From assembly GCA_028679485.1 (NCBI GenBank), contig JAJRBL010000279.1, forward strand, positions 1 through 7,803: 7,803 nucleotides of DNA, given 5' to 3'. The notes under the pieces were generated by a model. That model was given only the letters and a program-made list of their open reading frames with translations, did not search any database and had not been told where the DNA came from. Shown one piece after another: positions 6,936 to 7,803 of this stretch (position 1 is its first letter; each line of letters begins with the position of its first letter). A program made the position numbers and the translations under genes. The stretch comes from Methanospirillum sp. GTDB lineage: Archaea; Halobacteriota; Methanomicrobia; Methanomicrobiales; Methanospirillaceae.

Positions 6936-7328
6936 TCAGTTCTGCTGGTGACACGAACAGGTGCAGGATCCAGAAGACCCATCATCGGTATCATTGCATC
7001 CGGAATGAGTGCAGAGTGGTGCATTGTCCACAATCTTCCCGGCAAAAAAATCCCGGGCTGCCTGATCGAGGGTACCCTGAACACCGAGGATCGAAATAAT
7101 CCCCTGCTGCTGTAACATATCCCGTGCACGCTGACCCATCCCTCCGGAAAGGATATGCGTTACTCCCCGAGAGGTCAGAAGAGTTACTGCAGCACTGTGC
7201 CCTTCGCCATTGATGAGATCTTCTTCATGAAGGACGACTCCATTTTCTTCACGATAGATTACAAATCCTTCACAATGCCCGAAATGACCTGATACGTGTG
7301 ATCCGTCTTTTGCAATTGCTACCTTCAT
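6936..7328 (-). CDS. NifX/NifB-C-like (dinitrogenase iron-molybdenum cofactor family) protein with Cys-rich tail
   Basis: A 130-residue protein of the small NifX/NifB C-terminal domain family (RNase H-like fold), whose members bind or carry iron-sulfur or FeMo-cofactor precursors; most archaeal members have no assigned role. Residues 1-100 are the domain: M-K-V-A-I-A-K at the start, a H-V-S-G-H-F-G-H-C cluster (11-19) as the likely metal site, L-S-G-G-M-G (60-65) and a final D-Q-A-A-R-D-F-F-A-G (88-97). The tail adds C106, H108, C111, C122, C124, C126 and H127, a further probable metal-binding patch. I chose ATG 7328 because the domain begins there and AGGT lies eight bases upstream; an in-frame ATG at 7358 would add ten residues unlike the family and sits in a hairpin. 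The gene converges on mcrA and follows the sensor kinase on its strand. No nitrogenase genes are visible. Confidence 0.88.
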   Translation of the reverse strand: MKVAIAKDGSHVSGHFGHCEGFVIYREENGVVLHEEDLINGEGHSAAVTLLTSRGVTHILSGGMGQRARDMLQQQGIISILGVQGTLDQAARDFFAGKIVDNAPLCTHSGCNDTDDGSSGSCTCSCHQQN

Positions 7329-7336
7329 ACTGCTCG

Positions 7337-7357
7337 ACCTGGTGCCTGAAAGCACCA
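7337..7357 (-). promoter_or_regulatory. Leader hairpin and ribosome site of the NifX-like gene
   Basis: TGGTGC (7340-7345) and GCACCA (7352-7357) are perfect complements with a six-base loop. On the minus strand the stem ends at the AGGT (7340-7337) that serves as the Shine-Dalgarno, eight bases before ATG 7328. The stem shares one base with AGGT, so it could influence initiation. Confidence 0.35.
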
Positions 7358-7373
7358 TTATTACACATATGAG

Positions 7374-7386
7374 TATTATACTATAA
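7374..7386 (-). promoter_or_regulatory. TATA-like promoter of the NifX-like gene
   Basis: On the minus strand this reads TTATAGTATAATA. A start about 25 bases downstream falls near 7355, giving a leader of about 27 bases to ATG 7328. This supports 7328 over the alternative ATG at 7358, which would lie at or before the transcript start. Confidence 0.45.
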
Positions 7387-7537
7387 GTTAGTTTGTTTCA
7401 TTCGTAAGTTGGTCCAGGGTATCTTCGTGAGTACATACCGACATGATTCTGGGTGATAGGATTTATTATAACAAGAGCATACTCCTTCATACCGTGGAAC
7501 TACCGGGAATTTCAATCAATTGCAGACCCCTGGATAA

Positions 7538-7611
7538 TTAAGTAAGACTTAAAATATCGAATACTATTGAAGAATTCGTAATATTCACTCATCCCCTGAT
7601 ATTCGATATTT
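7538..7611 (-). terminator. Inverted repeats at the end of the sensor kinase gene, possible terminator
   Basis: AAATATCGAATA (7552-7563) and TATTCGATATTT (7600-7611) are perfect 12-bp complements with a 36-base spacer that contains the kinase stop codon (7585-7587). A second palindrome, TTAAGT/ACTTAA (7538-7543, 7547-7552), follows directly on the minus strand. The minus-strand RNA ends the long stem in UUUU. This may terminate or stabilise the kinase mRNA, or be a protein site in the 226-base gap before the NifX-like gene. Confidence 0.4.
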
Positions 7612-7803
7612 CCCTGGCGGGACCAGGATCTCAAATCGTGCTCCCTTCCCTGGTTCTCCACACTCCCTGATTGACAGGCCTGTGATGGAGAGGATCTCTC
7701 TGGTTAAAAATAGACCTACACCGGTATTTTTTCCATAGCCATGACCAAAAATAAGATCCTTCTCTTCTAAGGGGATACCATCTCCATCATCTGTACACGA
7801 GAG
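7585..7803 (-). CDS. Sensor histidine kinase, C-terminal ATP-binding part only (5' part outside the window)
   Basis: The minus-strand frame is open from the window edge to a TGA at 7585-7587 and gives 72 residues. They carry the end of a GHKL/HATPase domain: D-D-G-D-G-I-P (5-11, the G1 box that binds ATP and Mg), I-F-G-H-G-Y-G-K-N-T-G (18-28, the F box and ATP lid), G-V-G-L-F-L (28-33, the G2 box), and a closing G-K-G-A-R-F-E-I-L-V-P-P (52-63). The G-H-G-Y-G-K-N-T-G wording is common in the many PAS-containing sensor kinases of Methanomicrobiales. The sensory domains and phospho-accepting His are outside the window, so the signal is unknown. No response regulator is visible; the next gene on this strand is the NifX-like protein 257 bases on. 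Confidence 0.9.
   Translation of the reverse strand, partial: LSCTDDGDGIPLEEKDLIFGHGYGKNTGVGLFLTREILSITGLSIRECGEPGKGARFEILVPPGKYRISGDE

Noticed and set aside
7329..7358. Upstream ATG at 7358 as start of the NifX-like protein
   Set aside because: The ten extra residues are unlike the family, the ATG overlaps a hairpin near the inferred transcript start, and ATG 7328 has AGGT at good spacing.
7398..7490. 30-codon minus-strand frame between the sensor kinase and the NifX-like gene
   Set aside because: Its residues look protein-like, but there is no Shine-Dalgarno and no visible promoter, and length alone gives no support.

Overview
The window holds one complete methyl-coenzyme M reductase operon, mcrBDCGA, so it comes from a methanogenic (or closely related methane-metabolising) archaeon. 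The operon order, the 567-residue alpha subunit, the AT-rich spacers and the style of the flanking sensor kinase fit the Methanomicrobiales, perhaps a Methanospirillum-like genus. That placement is inference from protein and sequence style, not from a search.

Layout: (1) Positions 1-1162, plus strand, are the end of a surface-polysaccharide locus: the last 53 codons of a probable family-4 glycosyltransferase, then a complete GDP-L-fucose-synthase-like sugar-nucleotide epimerase/reductase. A perfect 10-bp hairpin (1193-1218) and a T8 tract (1280-1287) close this unit. (2) Positions 1219-1690 are a long AT-rich non-coding stretch with the probable mcr promoter and a structured leader. (3) Positions 1691-6601 are mcrB, mcrD, mcrC, mcrG and mcrA, tightly packed (gaps of 20, -1, 3 and 14 bases), ending in a 17-base T-rich terminator. 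(4) Positions 6602-6935 are a convergent non-coding region with several hairpins. (5) Positions 6936-7803, minus strand, carry a NifX/NifB-C-like iron-sulfur/FeMo-cofactor family protein with a Cys-rich tail, and the C-terminal 72 residues of a sensor histidine kinase cut by the window edge.

How the genes work together: McrA, McrB and McrG form the alpha2-beta2-gamma2 enzyme that releases methane from methyl-coenzyme M and coenzyme B using nickel cofactor F430. McrC belongs to the ATP-dependent activation machinery and McrD is an assembly/maturation factor. All the alpha-subunit residues I could place for F430 binding, CoB binding and post-translational modification are present, so the enzyme looks functional.

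Most worth checking: the operon appears to encode its own expression split. The weak or only Shine-Dalgarno sequences of mcrD and mcrC lie in small perfect hairpins, while those of mcrB, mcrG and mcrA look open; and mcrD/mcrC use different codons from mcrG/mcrA (Pro CCA 4 of 25 versus 29 of 42). The mcr leader carries two further stem-loops just before mcrB. I found no CRISPR array, tRNA, rRNA, insertion sequence or clearly new multi-gene system.
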